64,000 nt of DNA from Gemmatimonadaceae bacterium (GTDB taxonomy: Bacteria; Gemmatimonadota; Gemmatimonadetes; Gemmatimonadales; Gemmatimonadaceae): NCBI GenBank assembly GCA_036504815.1, contig DASXUN010000021.1, positions 558,001 to 622,000 of the forward strand. Direction: 5' to 3'. The notes under the pieces were generated by a model. It saw only the letters and a program-made list of their open reading frames with translations, was not told where the DNA came from and did no database searches. Position numbers and translations under genes: made by a program. How positions within the stretch are numbered: position 1 is the stretch's first letter; every line of letters starts with the position of its first letter. Below, in pieces: positions 63,410 through 64,000 of this stretch.

Positions 63410-64000
63410 ATGCTGCCTGCCAACGCCATGCGTCGCGCCCTCGCGTCAGCGCTCGTTGCCGCCACGCTCGCGACGGGTCCGCTGGCCGCCCAGGAGCCCT
63501 CGGCCCAGCCCGATGTGGTCGCGCCCCCGGCCATCGTCTCCGGTCGGATCTTCGGCGACGACAAGAAAGCGCTGGAAGACGTCGAGGTGCTGCTGGGCGA
63601 TGCCCTCCGCGCGAGCACCGATCGCAAGGGACGATTTACGTTCGATCCGGCGCCTGCCGGGATGCATGACGTGCTCGTGCGCAAGATCGGCTACAGTCCG
63701 GTGCGGTTCCGGGTGTCGGTTGCACGCGGCGACGTGTGGGATGGCACCATCACGATGCGCCGCGCCGTGCAGTCGCTCCCCGAAGTGGTGGTGCTCGATA
63801 CCGCCGCGCTCAAGAATTACCGGCCGCGCTGGATTGACGGCTTCCTCGAGCGACGCCGCGCCGGTCTCGGGACGTTCCTCGACCGGATCGATATCGAGCA
63901 GGCGAAAGCCCTGAACACGGGGCGGCTGGTCGCCACCGCACCCGGCGTGCTCGCACGCTCGGCGATGGGTTGGGATGAACTGAACGTGAACCGCTGCGGC
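63410..64000 (+). CDS. Partial carboxypeptidase-regulatory/plug-like secreted protein
   Basis: Starts at ATG 63410 and is open to the window end (at least 197 residues). Signal peptide (LASALVAATLATGPLAAQ), then a regulatory sandwich (IVSGRIFGDDKKALEDVEV, STDRKGRFTFDPAPAGMHDV), and the start of a plug-like part (FLERRRAGLGTFLDRIDIEQ, MGWDELNVNRCG). The order matches the protein at 31113, including a Cys where that protein has GCKMSVFIDG. A short gap (63339-63409) separates it from kinase B. Whether a barrel follows cannot be seen. Confidence 0.8.
   Translation, partial: MLPANAMRRALASALVAATLATGPLAAQEPSAQPDVVAPPAIVSGRIFGDDKKALEDVEVLLGDALRASTDRKGRFTFDPAPAGMHDVLVRKIGYSPVRFRVSVARGDVWDGTITMRRAVQSLPEVVVLDTAALKNYRPRWIDGFLERRRAGLGTFLDRIDIEQAKALNTGRLVATAPGVLARSAMGWDELNVNRCG

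Overview
The window is 64 kb of high-GC bacterial chromosome, roughly 65-75% GC in most stretches. Several traits fit Gemmatimonadota best: many small proteins that pair a carboxypeptidase-regulatory-like domain with a TonB-plug-like domain, tandem membrane Ser/Thr kinases, a fused E1 alpha/beta dehydrogenase, many secreted metallopeptidases and numerous lipoproteins. This assignment is inferred from gene content only. I found no rRNA, tRNA, CRISPR array, insertion sequence or phage genes. It reads as ordinary core chromosome with one lower-GC accessory patch at about 31.9-33.3 kb.

Layout: 0-7.9 kb holds a fused membrane spermidine-synthase-like protein, a zinc alcohol dehydrogenase, a FecA-like TonB receptor with a candidate Fur box, and queG with a small coupled partner. 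8-17.5 kb holds a PlsC-type acyltransferase, a phosphodiesterase divergent from a LOG-family protein, a deoxyhypusine-synthase-like protein, a DUF4142 protein, greA with a terminator-like leader, a BNR/sialidase-like lipoprotein and glpD. 17.8-26.3 kb is a rightward run: fadI-fadJ (beta-oxidation), an M14 peptidase, proline dehydrogenase, a small protein, rsgA, an orphan zinc anti-sigma-like protein and moaB. Many of these are joined by ATGA or GTGA overlaps. 26.4-36.5 kb is mostly leftward: M1 peptidase, OsmC, amidohydrolase, csaA, a plug-like secreted protein, a DsbA-like protein with a 3' frameshift, an 8-cysteine secreted miniprotein and a two-domain M16 peptidase. 36.5-46.3 kb has two hypothetical proteins, a second amidohydrolase, two convergent paralogous plug-like lipoproteins, an Atp10/thioredoxin-like protein, the fused E1 dehydrogenase, a stand-alone NFACT-R protein and two secreted alpha/beta hydrolases. 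46.3-56.3 kb has a structured leader before an HNH endonuclease, an Ada-like methyltransferase, nadE, a class A PBP-like protein, a CHASE3-GAF protein and a HExxH lipoprotein peptidase coupled to a small lipoprotein. 56.5-64 kb has lon, two coupled Ser/Thr kinases and the start of another plug-like protein that runs off the end.

The most unusual feature is not a protein. At least eight sites, mostly intergenic, carry degenerate 7-bp tandem repeats (GGCRGAW, TAGACGG/CCGTCTA or GGGTGCA units), usually as two opposed arms that can fold into a long hairpin. Two further long palindromes (17542-17710 and 56342-56481) use other units. Some repeats have entered coding sequence: they encode part of the N-terminus of the M14 peptidase and the last residues and stop codons of three other genes. 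The TAGACGG unit places a TAG in all three frames on one strand, which explains two unrelated proteins ending in the same GRR-stop.

The best candidate for an undescribed protein system is the lower-GC pair at 32.2-33.2 kb: an exported 8-cysteine miniprotein beside a membrane-anchored DsbA-like thiol oxidoreductase whose essential C-terminal part is out of frame. The best RNA candidates are the hairpin-rich leader of the HNH gene (46316-46528) and the terminator-like leader of greA (14062-14104).
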